A stretch of 64,000 bases of DNA from Acetispira formosa (nom. nud.). GTDB lineage: Bacteria > Desulfobacterota > Desulfarculia > Adiutricales > Adiutricaceae. The stretch is taken from positions 2,690,001 through 2,754,000 of the forward strand of contig CP026657.1 of assembly GCA_023525915.1 (NCBI GenBank), in the 5' to 3' direction. The notes beneath the pieces are model-generated. The model had not been told where the DNA came from, made no database searches, and saw only the letters and a list, made by a program, of their open reading frames with translations. A program made the position numbers and the translations under genes. Shown piece by piece: positions 1 through 10,500 of this stretch. The number at the start of each line of letters is the position of its first letter. The first letter of the stretch is position 1.

Positions 1-561
1 AGGCAGTTTTACGTTGTGCTGTAACATTCCGCGATAGGCAGCTTCATGGGCTGAGTGGTAGTTCACGTATGTTCGGCTTAAATCAGCTTCCCCTTAAAGG
101 CCCTTTCCAGTGCTGGTAGTGCGTCTCTCCGCCACCTATCGCTTTTCAATGAGTTGCTCATTAGAAAAAAGACGACAAAGTCTCGTCGTTACAGCGCTGG
201 AAAAGCTATTGGAGGGGAAAAAGTAATCAGCCGAACATACGTAAAGCAGCAATCATTCAATGAAGCTGCCTATAGCAAAATGTAACAGCCCAATGTGAAG
301 CGGCTGGCAGCGGTTAAAGCGGAAGGTGTATGAGGCGTCGCCGCTTGTCTGAGCTGAGCTTGCGAAGCGAGTTGCGGCGATGCGGGAAGAAGAAAGTTGA
401 AACTGACCCAGACCTCTTGGGGTTCCAAGGGGCTTGCCCCTTGGCGCGGGTGGGGTCTGGGGCAGGGCCCGCGTGGGCCCTCCCCCAGCCGGAGTCCAGA
501 GGGCGGAGCCCTTTGGTTGGCCTTTCAGGCCAAGTCCTTTAATTACGCGGCCATCGGCCGC
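1..561 (+). repeat. Large palindromic element, family P, copy A (cut by window start)
   Basis: Non-coding repeat filling the 3' flank of larE. It matches copies B (about 36610-37430) and C (about 45633-46440). Visible parts are the inner core 64-243, bounded by inverted ends (CACGTATGTTCGGCT at the left, its complement at the right), a small hairpin 339-379 (stem CGCCGC/GCGGCG), a GC-rich arm about 411-530, and a terminal GCGGCC/GGCCGC hairpin at 547-561. The left arm lies outside the window. ORFs across the arms occur on both strands and in all copies, so I treat them as non-coding. Confidence 0.85.
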
Positions 562-566
562 ATTCC

Positions 567-1412
567 TTACTTGTTCTGTTCGTATTTTTTCAACAGTTCC
601 TGTTCAACCGTCTCATTAAGACTGCCACGACGATATCCGGCCAGGTCTAAGGCGGAAAATGGAAACCCCAAGGCCTGTATCTTCTTATTCACGTCGGCCA
701 TCAATTCCGGCTTCAGAAACCTCGCCAGCTCATCCGGCCCGATCTCAATGCGGGCCACATCTCCGTGATGCCGCACCCGCACTTCAGCGAAACCAAGTCC
801 CCGGAGGACATTCTCGGCCTGCTCCACCTGCTTTAACTCCTCAACAGTAATTCTCCGCCCATAGGGAAACCGGGAGGCCAGGCAGGCATAGGCCGGTTTG
901 TTCCAGGTGGGAAGCGAAAACTGGGCCGATAAGGCTCGAATATCGGTCTTGTCCATTCCGGCCTCCTTGAGGGGACTGACCACGCCCAATTCGGACACCG
1001 CTTTGGCCCCCGGCCGAAAATCACCCAGATCATCCATATTCGAGCCATCGGCCACAACAGTGAAGCCGCGCTCCGAAGCCGCATCCATCATTTTCTGAAA
1101 TAAGGCCTTTTTGCAAAAATAGCATCGATCCGGCGGATTGTCCGCCACACCGGGCGCAGCCAGCGCATCCACCGGCACCACCAGCCATTCCACATTAAGG
1201 CTCTCCACCAGCTCGGCGGCCTCTTCAAATTCCCACGACGGAAAGATGTCGGCCCTGGCGGTTATGGTTAAAAGATTGCCCGGCGGCAACACAAATGAAG
1301 CCGCTTTCAATAAAAGGGCGCTATCCACTCCGCCGGAAAAGGCAATGGCTAAACGCCCATAGTCCTGAAGACATTTGGTCAGTTTATCATATTTTTTTTG
1401 AAGTTCAGACAT
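567..1412 (-). CDS. larE: LarE-like ATP-dependent sacrificial sulfur transferase
   Basis: A 281-residue protein of the LarE family, which adenylates and then thiolates the nicotinic-acid-derived precursor of the nickel-pincer cofactor of lactate racemase-type enzymes, giving up a cysteine sulfur. Residues 26-31 are the PP-loop SGGVDS. There is a Cys pair in RCYFCKK near 97-100. Cys177 in ACLASR falls where the sacrificial Cys176 of the Lactobacillus plantarum enzyme lies, an alignment made from memory. The start at 1412 is chosen because GAGGAGGG sits 7 nt upstream. It begins directly after the stop of the OleD-like gene, so it is the last gene of the pfaC operon. No larB, larC or larA is in view, so the target enzyme is unknown. 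Confidence 0.85.
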   Translation of the reverse strand: MSELQKKYDKLTKCLQDYGRLAIAFSGGVDSALLLKAASFVLPPGNLLTITARADIFPSWEFEEAAELVESLNVEWLVVPVDALAAPGVADNPPDRCYFCKKALFQKMMDAASERGFTVVADGSNMDDLGDFRPGAKAVSELGVVSPLKEAGMDKTDIRALSAQFSLPTWNKPAYACLASRFPYGRRITVEELKQVEQAENVLRGLGFAEVRVRHHGDVARIEIGPDELARFLKPELMADVNKKIQALGFPFSALDLAGYRRGSLNETVEQELLKKYEQNK

Positions 1413-1413
1413 T

Positions 1414-2418
1414 TCACAGCCCTCCTCGTTCACGGCAGTGGTCAGACAGCCTTTGCAGCCCCTCAGCCAAAGTGATTGGCGGCACATAGCCCAATTCCCG
1501 CCTGGCCCGGTCTAGCCTGAACCAGTGCGGAAGCGCCAGTTCCTCAGCCACAAAGGAAGTGATCGGCGGTTCACCTGACAGCGCCAGACCTTTCCAGACG
1601 TTTTCCAGAACCACACCGGCCGCCTGGCCCAGCCAGGCCGGAATGTGGCCGCGTACAGCCAGCGTCCTTTGCGGACAGACGGCATGCAGAATTTTGCTGA
1701 TAAGTTCAGAGGCCGTCAAGGGCTCGCCTTGGGCGATAAAATAAGCCCGGCCGCCAATGGGCGCGGCCGACCGCATTTTCTCGACCGCCAGAATATGGGC
1801 CAGGGCGGCATTGTCAATATAAACACCATCCACCAGCGCCTCGGATTGCAACAGCCACAGCCGGTTTTTTCCGGCCCGCTCCACCAGACGCGGCAAAAAG
1901 TGAGGGTCGCCCGGTCCCCAGATTAAATGAGGCCGCAAGGCCGCTGTGTGAAAACCAGGCTGGTCGGCCGACAACACCAACCGCTCAGCCAGCATTTTGG
2001 AATATGGATAGGGGTGGGCGGGATTATCGGTCAACGGCGCGGTTTCATCCACTCCGTCGAGTGGGAGGCCGGTATGGGTGACGCTGGGCGAACTGGTGTG
2101 GATAAACCACTCGGCCCCGCTCTCTCGGGCGGCCATGAGAATGTTGGCCGTGGTCAGGACGTTGGCCTTAATAAAATCATCCAGCCGCCCCCAGACCCCG
2201 CTTCTGGCCGCGCAGTGCACCACGCCCTCACAGCCTTTGGCCGCCCTGCGGAGGGCCGAAGGATCGCCCAGATCCGCCAGAGAGACTTCCGCGCCAAGGG
2301 CTTGAAGCTCCGGGGCCTGGCGGCGCACCGCCGCCCGCACCTCATAGCCGCGCTCAAGCAGCATTTCAAGAATACGGCGGCCCAGAAATCCCTGTCCGCC
2401 GGTTATCAAAATACGCAT
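1414..2418 (-). CDS. NAD(P)-dependent reductase, extended SDR, OleD / 3beta-HSD-like
   Basis: A 334-residue extended short-chain dehydrogenase. The N-terminus has a GGQGFLG nucleotide-binding loop, followed by VHCAARSGVWG, HTSSPSV and a YPYSK active-site motif, and then LRPHLIWGPGDPHFLPRL. This series is typical of OleD (2-alkyl-3-oxoalkanoate reductase of bacterial olefin synthesis) and its 3beta-hydroxysteroid dehydrogenase-like relatives. OleA, OleB and OleC are not in the window, so olefin synthesis cannot be claimed. The start at 2418 places the glycine-rich loop at the N-terminus. The gene sits 31 nt after the SGNH-esterase gene and abuts larE. Operon position suggests it reduces a beta-keto group on, or derived from, the Pfa product (inference). 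Confidence 0.8.
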   Translation of the reverse strand: MRILITGGQGFLGRRILEMLLERGYEVRAAVRRQAPELQALGAEVSLADLGDPSALRRAAKGCEGVVHCAARSGVWGRLDDFIKANVLTTANILMAARESGAEWFIHTSSPSVTHTGLPLDGVDETAPLTDNPAHPYPYSKMLAERLVLSADQPGFHTAALRPHLIWGPGDPHFLPRLVERAGKNRLWLLQSEALVDGVYIDNAALAHILAVEKMRSAAPIGGRAYFIAQGEPLTASELISKILHAVCPQRTLAVRGHIPAWLGQAAGVVLENVWKGLALSGEPPITSFVAEELALPHWFRLDRARRELGYVPPITLAEGLQRLSDHCRERGGL

Positions 2419-2449
2419 AAACCTTATCCTTATCGCGTTGACTGGCCCA

Positions 2450-4585
2450 CTACATCTCACGCAGATGGCGGGCCAGAAAATCCAGGTGCGCGGGCAACTG
2501 AGCCGACCAGTATTTCCAGGTGTGCCCGCCCTGGGCTTCGCGGTATTCATGGGCGATGTTCAGTTGCTCAAGCAATTGGTGATAGCGGCGATTCTCCTCA
2601 ATGGTCAAGCTGTCGGCCAGACCCACAGTAATCAGAAGAGAGAGGTTCCGCAGCCGTTCCGGGTCAGCTTCGGTCAGGCCGCGCGCGCAGCTTTTCAGCC
2701 ACTTTTCACTATTCTCCGCAAAAGGCCCTAACACTTTGTGGATATTCAGCGACTGACTGAGGGCGCGGCCGTCGCCGTGGGCGGTGAGATCCATCACCCC
2801 GCTCATGGAAGTGACAGCCTTGAAAACGCCGGGATATTTCATGGCCAGCGTCAACGCGCCATGCCCGCCCATAGACAGGCCGCTGATAGCCAGACGGTTT
2901 TTGTCGACCGGATGGCTTTCCAGCACATGAGGCATCATCTCGCCCATGAAATATGACTCAATGGCGCAGTCCGGCCCGTCGAGATACCAGCCGAAGGGTT
3001 CGCCGTCCGGCATGATGATGATAATATTGTGGGCCTGGGCCAGGGAGGCCAATTTTCCGCGCCCCACATTTTTGACCCAGGCGTTGTGCCCGTCCCAGGC
3101 CCCGTGCAAAAGAAAAACCGCCGGAAGCGGTTCCGCTCCGGCCCCGGCCGGGGCGGCCACGAAATAGGCCGTCTCCTTCCCGCGCACAGCCGACAGAAGG
3201 GTATATTCAGTCACCACTCCGACAGGCGCGGCATAAGCTTCATCCCCGTCACCGGCCGAAGGGGCGGCCGTTGACGCTTCATCGGCCGGAGGCGCCTCAC
3301 TGGCCTCTTCGATAGCCTCCTGTTCATACTCCACCCAATCGGCCGTCTCTTCCAGGAACTTGTCGGCCATTATCTCACCGCCTTTTTCAGTGAGGTGAAT
3401 GGAATCCTTGGCCCGGATGCGCACGCTCTTGCCCTCTGAGTCCCGGCCCTGAACGGCATAGCGGCCGTTGTCATCAGCCACCGAGAGCCAGGCGTCCCAG
3501 AAGCGGCAGTTAGACTTGGCCGCACAGGCCTCCGCGACCACCTGATTTATAGCCGCCACCCGGCTGCCGTAAGGCTCGCGCCCCATTATCGGCAAACCCA
3601 TCCAGAGCACGTCGGTCCCGCTGTTTTCGGCCATGGACAAAAGTTCAGTCACCCGGTCGCCATAGAGTTCGTTCCACTCGTCGGTGCCTAAATGGATGCG
3701 TTTTTTGCGGCCCTCGGCATTCACAATGTCCTGCGGGTCGTTGGCCCCCAAGGTGATGATGATCAGGTCAGGCTTGTATTTGGCCAGATTTTCCTTGAAA
3801 TAGGTCAGCCAGTCGAACACGTCCAGGCGGCACAGACCGGTGCCGTAGCGCCCGGTGCGGTTGACGGTCAAGCCCTCATTTTTTTTCAGGCGCCGCTCCA
3901 GGGGCGGCCCCACCCCTTCCAGCATCATGGAATCGCCCAGCAAAAGAACGCTGGACGGATTGAATGCCGTGAGCGCCGCTTCGGCCGATTCTTCTGAATC
4001 AGCCCCAGCCCCTTCCGGGGCGAAGGTTTCAGCGGCAACAGCTTCTTCCGCAACCGGCGCGGTTTCGATCTCCGGCTCTTCCATGGCTTCGAGCGTTTTT
4101 TCAGGCTGAACATCTTCATCCGGCGGGGGTGTTTCCGTCCCCTCCGGCGGAGCAATGGCTATCGCTTCAATTTCAGCCTCAGGCTCATGCGCGGCTGTGG
4201 CCATTTCCTCCAGGGCCGGTACCGGTTCAATTTCCACCGCCAGGGGTGGGGCCGGGGGGGGCGGCTCGACTCCAGGGCGGCGGGCGGGCTGCTCCCCTTG
4301 GCCGCCGACGATGATGTCGGGCACTTTGTCGAGCAGCTCGTTTTCTGCCTGATTCATTCGGGCCGGTCCGTGCGGCTCGATTTTTTCATTGATAAACGCG
4401 GCAATGCTGAATGATATTTCCGACCACAGCCCCTCGCTTTTGGCCCCTTGATCGTCAAACCATTCGGCCACTCGGCCGGACTGGTGGAAAGCGATTAAGA
4501 GGAAAGCCGCCAGGTAAATAAAAATCACCTTGCGCGGATTGAGCCCTTTTCGCTTGGAGCGAAGGTCGCTGGCAGTTCTAGCCAT
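2450..4585 (-). CDS. Membrane-anchored SGNH hydrolase fused to an esterase D-like alpha/beta hydrolase
   Basis: A 711-residue protein. Residues about 20-36 form one membrane anchor, followed by an extended Glu/Pro/Ala-rich linker (about 85-210). Next comes an SGNH hydrolase domain of DUF459 type: GDSMM near 217, GANDP, and a DSIHL block with the catalytic Asp-x-x-His arrangement. After a second acidic linker there is an esterase D / S-formylglutathione hydrolase-like domain with HGAWDG near 494, nucleophile GLSMGG near 572 and His in GGHTWKYW near 691. Both catalytic sets look intact, and the topology suggests both act in the periplasm. The ATG lies 7 nt after the pfaC-like stop, so the two are co-transcribed. 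A role in releasing, transferring or trimming acyl groups of the Pfa product is inference. Confidence 0.75.
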   Translation of the reverse strand: MARTASDLRSKRKGLNPRKVIFIYLAAFLLIAFHQSGRVAEWFDDQGAKSEGLWSEISFSIAAFINEKIEPHGPARMNQAENELLDKVPDIIVGGQGEQPARRPGVEPPPPAPPLAVEIEPVPALEEMATAAHEPEAEIEAIAIAPPEGTETPPPDEDVQPEKTLEAMEEPEIETAPVAEEAVAAETFAPEGAGADSEESAEAALTAFNPSSVLLLGDSMMLEGVGPPLERRLKKNEGLTVNRTGRYGTGLCRLDVFDWLTYFKENLAKYKPDLIIITLGANDPQDIVNAEGRKKRIHLGTDEWNELYGDRVTELLSMAENSGTDVLWMGLPIMGREPYGSRVAAINQVVAEACAAKSNCRFWDAWLSVADDNGRYAVQGRDSEGKSVRIRAKDSIHLTEKGGEIMADKFLEETADWVEYEQEAIEEASEAPPADEASTAAPSAGDGDEAYAAPVGVVTEYTLLSAVRGKETAYFVAAPAGAGAEPLPAVFLLHGAWDGHNAWVKNVGRGKLASLAQAHNIIIIMPDGEPFGWYLDGPDCAIESYFMGEMMPHVLESHPVDKNRLAISGLSMGGHGALTLAMKYPGVFKAVTSMSGVMDLTAHGDGRALSQSLNIHKVLGPFAENSEKWLKSCARGLTEADPERLRNLSLLITVGLADSLTIEENRRYHQLLEQLNIAHEYREAQGGHTWKYWSAQLPAHLDFLARHLREM

Positions 4586-4592
4586 TGCCGCT

Positions 4593-7500
4593 TCAGCCTT
4601 CCAGCACAGAAAGGAGTTTCTGGGCCAGTTCCAGGCTCAGACCGCGTTTGCCAAGTTCAATCAGGCCGATGAGCGTAGCGGTAACGCCCACCTGATCAGC
4701 CAGCTTTTTCTGGCTCAGTCCCTTGGCCATGCGCAGATCCCGAAGTTGTTCCGGGCTGAGGAGCTTGGCGGCGGCCGCCTTTTTCTCCCGGCGGCTTTTC
4801 AGGGTGCCTTTGGCCAGAATTTCTGATTCCTGATCCGAAACTTCCTCGGCCTCCGTCAGGCCGCCGGAGAAAATCAGGCCCAGCTTTTCGGCCATCAGCG
4901 GGCTGATGTTGCGCTTGCCGCGCTCCATCAGGCTGATGTAAATGGGGGTGACCCCCATCAGCTTGGCCAGCTGGCCCTGGCTGAGACCCTGTTCCTTGCG
5001 CCACTCCAGAAGCTGATCAGGGCTGATGTCCGCTACCTCGGAAGAGGCGGCCAATCTGGTTCGCGGAGCGGAGGCCCTGGGGGCGGCCGCCTCTCTGAGA
5101 CTGACGGTGAAGCCGGTCATTTTATAAATGGGCAGACCATCAACCATGAGAATGCCCTCACAAGTGAGGCTGCGGACTTCCTCGTCACATTCCGTAACGG
5201 CCAGCGAGACGCTCATTTCCTTTTTATCCGGGGTAATCTGGCCGCGATACAGCCATTCATGGGTGGAACCCATAGCCGGAGCCGCCCACGACAGCCGTCC
5301 CCGTTCCGCATCCACCCCGAACTTTTCGGCGGCCAGGGCTTTGGCCGTCTGGATGAAAGCCTCCAGACCCAGTGAGCCGGGCCAGACCGGATCCTGATAG
5401 AAATGGGCGTGGAAGAACCAGGCGGCCGGATCGACTTTAGTGACCGCAAAGGCCGAGCCTAGTGAGGCTGGGCCGCCGCCGGGATTGACGGCGATTTTAT
5501 CAATCATCCGCCAGCGGTCGCGCGGCCACAGAGCCCCCGCCGGATATGGCGAGAGGTGAGCCGGGCGGCCGGGCCAGTCGGCGGCATTCTCGCCCGTGAG
5601 GCCGGCCTGGTTAGCCAGGGCCGTGGGGCTGAAAAAGCCAAAATGGGTCACGCCCTCATAGACGGGTCGCCCGCCCACGCGGGAGGTGAATTCATAATGC
5701 TGAATCACCATTTCGCCCATGCGGCTGGAGCGGGTCAGACGGGCGGTGGTCTCCACCCGGTCGCCGCCGCGCACCGGGGTGCGAACGGCGGCCTTGCCGC
5801 CGAGATTGCGGAAATGCATCGGCCCTTCAAAGGGGAGGGCCGAACCCATGTAGGCGGCCAGGAAACCGCAGGGCTGGAGGGCGATTTCATTGAGCGCGGC
5901 ATAGGGGAGGGCCGGATTGGCTCCGCCCGCCTCATTAAGCATCCAGCTATCCTTTTTCACCGTATAAAGGGCCGTGACTTCCGCGCCCGAATTAACTTCG
6001 TAAGGCGGGCAGTTTTTGACTTCGGCCTGCTCGATAAGGTCATAGGGCGTTCGCGGCAGACGGGCCACGAAAGCTCCGTCATCAAAGCGGGCGTAGCCCC
6101 GGCCCAGAGCCTCGGAAGGTTTGCCTTCGGCCAGGGCGGTCAGCCGGGCTTTATCGAAAACCCGCATCGGGTCAGGCTGCCCCGCCGGCGGCGTAACCAC
6201 CCGGCGGCGCACCGGCCCGGCCGGGTGCCCGGACCAGATGGTCTCCAGGGCCGCTTTGGAAGAACCGGCCAGACGCAGATTCATATTGCGCACTTCCACT
6301 ATGGGCCGGTCGTCGGCCAGCATAATGGCCTCGGCCACGGCCACCGGTTCCGGTTCGCCGCCGCCCGGAGGGGCCACGAACTCCAGCCGCCGGATATGGA
6401 CCTCATAGGCGGCCACTTTAGTGGCGGCCGTCACCTGGCCCCGGCATTTCAGCGACGCGGCCGCGCCCGGCACCGGCTGCCAGTCGATCTGATCAGCCTC
6501 GCCAATCCAGCCGGAAGCCATCAGGAACAGCCTAAGGCTCTGAATGCAGCTTTCATACATGAGCGTGCCGGGCATGACCTCATCGCCCACAAAGTGGGAA
6601 GTGAGGAACCAGGCTTTGGGATCGATATCGATTTCCGTGCGGATGAAACCGGCCCCATACCGGCCGCCCCGGCTTTGCAGTTTGACCGCCCGGTCGAACA
6701 GGGCCAGTTTCCCGGCCGGAAGGCGCTCGGGGTTCTTCAGCGACGGGCGGTAATCCGCCCCAAAGGCCCCGGCCAGGTCACCGGACCGCAGAGCGGCCAG
6801 CGCGGCCGGACTCATTGAGGCCGGCAGTTCCCGGCGGAAACCCACGGCGGCCGGGTCCAGCTTCACCGGGGGCGAATCTTCGGTCAGGCCCCCGCCGGGC
6901 AGGCCCCGGCCCCCGGCCAGCTCGGCCGGGGTGAAGAAACCGGCGCAGCCGCCCTTCATGGTCAGAAGGGGCTGGCCGTTCACCGTGCCGTCAAATTCGA
7001 AGCGGAACAGGTGGGTTTGCCCATATTTGAAGAAACGCAGTATCCTGATGTCGTAACGGGCCGTCTCCCCCACTTGCGGCAGGTGACGGTGGAAAGTGAC
7101 TTCCGCGTCCAGCAGACGGTAAAGGGCCTGTCCGCGCGTGACGAAATCCGCCCCCAGCCAGGCCGAAAGCATCAGGTCGGCCTGACCGGATTCAATGGCC
7201 AGACCGGCCGGAATGTGGTTGTGATCCAGATACCAGGCCCCGGGCCGGATATCGTGCTCAGTGACAATGGCGCCTTTGCTCATCGATAAGGCTTTGCCGT
7301 CCAGGCTCAAAACCCGGTCAACCAGCATCAGCGGCTCATCCGGCAGCCTCACCCTGGAGGGGAAAGCGTCCACCTGGCTGAAGCGGGGACCGAAAACATT
7401 GCCGATTTTGCCCACCGCGAATTCCAGACACTGCTCACGATCCAGGGGAGCCGGAGTGTCGGCCTTCTGGGCCTCTTCCTGATTCTGGCGCGTTTTTTTG

Positions 7501-10500
7501 GTATCGGCCAGCCAGGCTTCGAAACTGCCCTCCTGGGCCGGAGAAGCTTCCCGCTCCCGTCTTTCCGCCGCCGGGGGAGAAACGGGGACTGGAGGGGTGT
7601 GGGCCGGAGCGGCGGCGGCCGTCTGCGGCGGCTGGAGGACGGAGGGCGCGGAGACCTCCGCCAGCACATCTTCCGGCTCGGGCCAGACTTCGGCCGAAGG
7701 GGCCAGGGTTATGGGCACCGGCAGCACCGGCGGGCCGCTTTCCACATCGGGATAGAGCACCGACATTTTTTTCAGCGGATATCCGGCCATCCATAGTTCA
7801 ACGAACAGACGGTTCAGGCCCATCCAGCCCTCATCCAGGGGGCCGCTGGCCAGACTGGCGGCCAAATGCGGCCGCCCTTCCAGAATGTTATCGATCATTC
7901 TGGTGGTGCCGGAGCCGGGCCCGACTTCCACAAAGAAACGCACTCCGTCCTGATAGGCCTGCTCAATGACTTTGGTGAAATCGTGGCCGTGGAGACCCTG
8001 TTCGGTCAGTGAATCGGCGGCCGATTTGGAGGTCAGTTCATAAGCCTTGCCCCAGGCCGGGGAATAGAAGCGAAGGTTCTCGGGCGGAGTGGTGGTGCGG
8101 GTGTGGAAGCGGCGATATTCGTCCAGAACTTTACCGACCACCGGATTGTGGACGCTGGCCACGCTCTCCAGAGGGCAGATGACCGCGCCGAGACTGTGAG
8201 CCAGGGCTTTGACCGCCCCCTCCTCACCGCCGACCACGCCCTCGCCTTTGGTGTTGACCAGAAGAAGGAAAGCGTGCCCGCGATGGATGATCGGCAGGTG
8301 CTCCAGGGCTCTTTTGATATCTTCGGCCGGGCGGGGCAGAACCCCGGTGACCCAGCGGAACAGACGGCCGTCCGGCCACTTGAAATAGCGGCGGGCGGCC
8401 AGGTGCTCTCCGGCCAGTTGGTGGGTGAAGAGCGGTGATTTTACCAGATCCTCATACAGCCCTTCCCGGTCGGCCCAGGCCCCGGTGGCCACCAGGGCGG
8501 TGGTTTCACCCAGGGAATAGCCGATGACGGCGCTGGGCAGTATCTTGAACTGCTTCAGCACCAGAGCGCCCAGCAGCCCGAAGGAGACCTGGCCCAATAT
8601 GGCCTGGGCCGGGCTGACGTCGCGGTGGCTCTGGGCCCAGAAGACATTGCTCTGGAACTGGTCGGCCAGGCGCTCGACCCCGTCTTCAAGCTTGCCCATT
8701 AAATGGGGAAAGCTCATGGCCAGCTTGCGGCCCAGCCCGTGATAGTGGCTGCCTGAGCCGGGGAAGACCCAGGCCAGGTCGCCCCGCACCCTTTCGCCCT
8801 CAAGGGCCCAGATGATGCGTCCCTTGTGGTCTTCACGCTGATTCTGGGGTTCGCCCAAAAGGCGGCTTTTGGCCTTTTTAATCTGAAGCAAAAGCTCGTC
8901 GTAGCTCCTGGCCATCATGGCCAGGGCCGGGCGGGCCCCGGAGACATTGCCGTAGCGGGCCCAGAACTGGTCGCCCAAACGCTTCAGGCCCCGCTTTTCC
9001 GAACGCACCGGCCCCAGCACCTCCACCAGACAATGATCTTTCATCGCTTCAATGGTCATGTCTTCGAGATGGTCGAGAAGCTGAAGGCTGTTGTCCTTGT
9101 TCTGGCTTCGAACCAGGAACCAGGTGGCGTCGTCATAGGAATACGGGGGCGACCAGACTTCCTCGCCGCCCTTTTCGGTGATGAGGAAGCCGGGCGACTC
9201 CAGGCTGCGCGGCGGATCGATCTTGTTTTTGATCCAATAAGCCGCTCCGGCCCCCAGACCTCTGGAAACCAGACGGTGACGGATAAAGAAAGCGTTCTTG
9301 ACCAGCGGAAACAGGCCGCCCAAGCCGCCGATGCGGCCGTCAACCGCCTCCAGTTCAGTCAGTTCCGGGGCCTGGGCCCGGCCCAGCGATTGGGCCGCGG
9401 CCGGGGAGGCCACCACCAGCATGACCGCGCCCTCCTCCCAGAGGCGGCGCGGTTCAAGAGCGGCCGTTTTGGGATCGCCCATAGTGTCCACCAGGCCCAC
9501 CAGGGCCAGGTCGATCTCGCCCCTGCCAATGGCTTCGGTGGCCAGCTTCAAGGCTCGGATGCCGGACATGGATTCCTCTGAAACTGTAAAGGCCGGTCCG
9601 CCCGAACCCAGATAGCGGGCCACCCGGCTGGCCACCAGGCTGCCCAACGCGCCTACCACCCGGCTGGCTGACAGGGGAGGGTGGCTTTTAGCCCTAAGGG
9701 CGGCTACGAATTCAGGCACGTCGCGGGTCCTAAGCTCGCCGGAGGCCACCAGGGCCTCGGCCGCCCGCAGGGGGCCGAGCCAGCGGAAAGCGTAATCGGC
9801 CGAGCGCGGATCAATGTCCACACCCATGTAAACACCCACGCGGCTTTTGTGGACGCCTTGGGCTCCCGGCTCCGCGTGGAGGCCGGTGATATAATCGCTG
9901 CCGTGAGCCGCGTCCAGACGGGCGTCGCTGATGGCTTCGTCGGTCATTTTCAGGGCCAGGGCCTGCTGGGGCAGGATGTGGGCCAGATCCTTCGGGGCCA
10001 GACGCATGTTGGCCCCCTCCAGCACCAGACTGTTGAAGAAGAGGCCGGTGGCTTTCAGGCTGCCGAAACGCCGGGTGGCGATAATGGGCGGGCCTTCCGA
10101 ATCCATCCAGTTCTGGGCCAGGGAGGCGAAATCCGGCCAGGGGGCCGACAGGGCGCGGGCCGACAACAGACGCACCGGAGGCGCTTCGGCCTGAACACTG
10201 GCCGAAGCACGGCCTTTGGCTGGAGCTTCCCACAAATGGGGCAGGTATTCTTCAACGATCACCTGGGCGTTGACCCCGCCGAAGCCAAAGGCGTTGACGG
10301 CCGCCAGACGCGGGCCGCCCCCTTCCGGTTCCGGCCAGGGTTCCGGTTTGGTCAGAACACGCAAGGCCGGCGCGGCCGCAAGGTTCAGGCCCTCGGCCTC
10401 CGTTTTGTACCCGGCCGTGGGCGGGAGGGTCTTATGCATGAGGGCCAGAACGGTTTTAGCCATGCTGGCCGCCCCGGCGGCCGACAAAAGGTGCCCGATG

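Noticed and set aside
397-768. ORF over the GC-rich arm of palindrome A, with near-identical peptides at about 36554-36842, 37109-37411 and 45455-45926
   Set aside because: The arm is repeated and self-complementary, giving ORFs on both strands. No RBS and no conserved frame ends.
1414-2418. Complete olefin (OleABCD) pathway
   Set aside because: Only the OleD-like reductase is present. The KS genes here are Pfa-type multidomain proteins, not OleA.
5556-6818. Long plus-strand ORF (420 codons) opposite pfaC; similar long antisense ORFs at 9681-11276, 41383-43113 and 61067-62875
   Set aside because: They lie opposite clear enzymes. Their lengths follow from the high-GC codon use of the true genes, and the translations show no family motifs.
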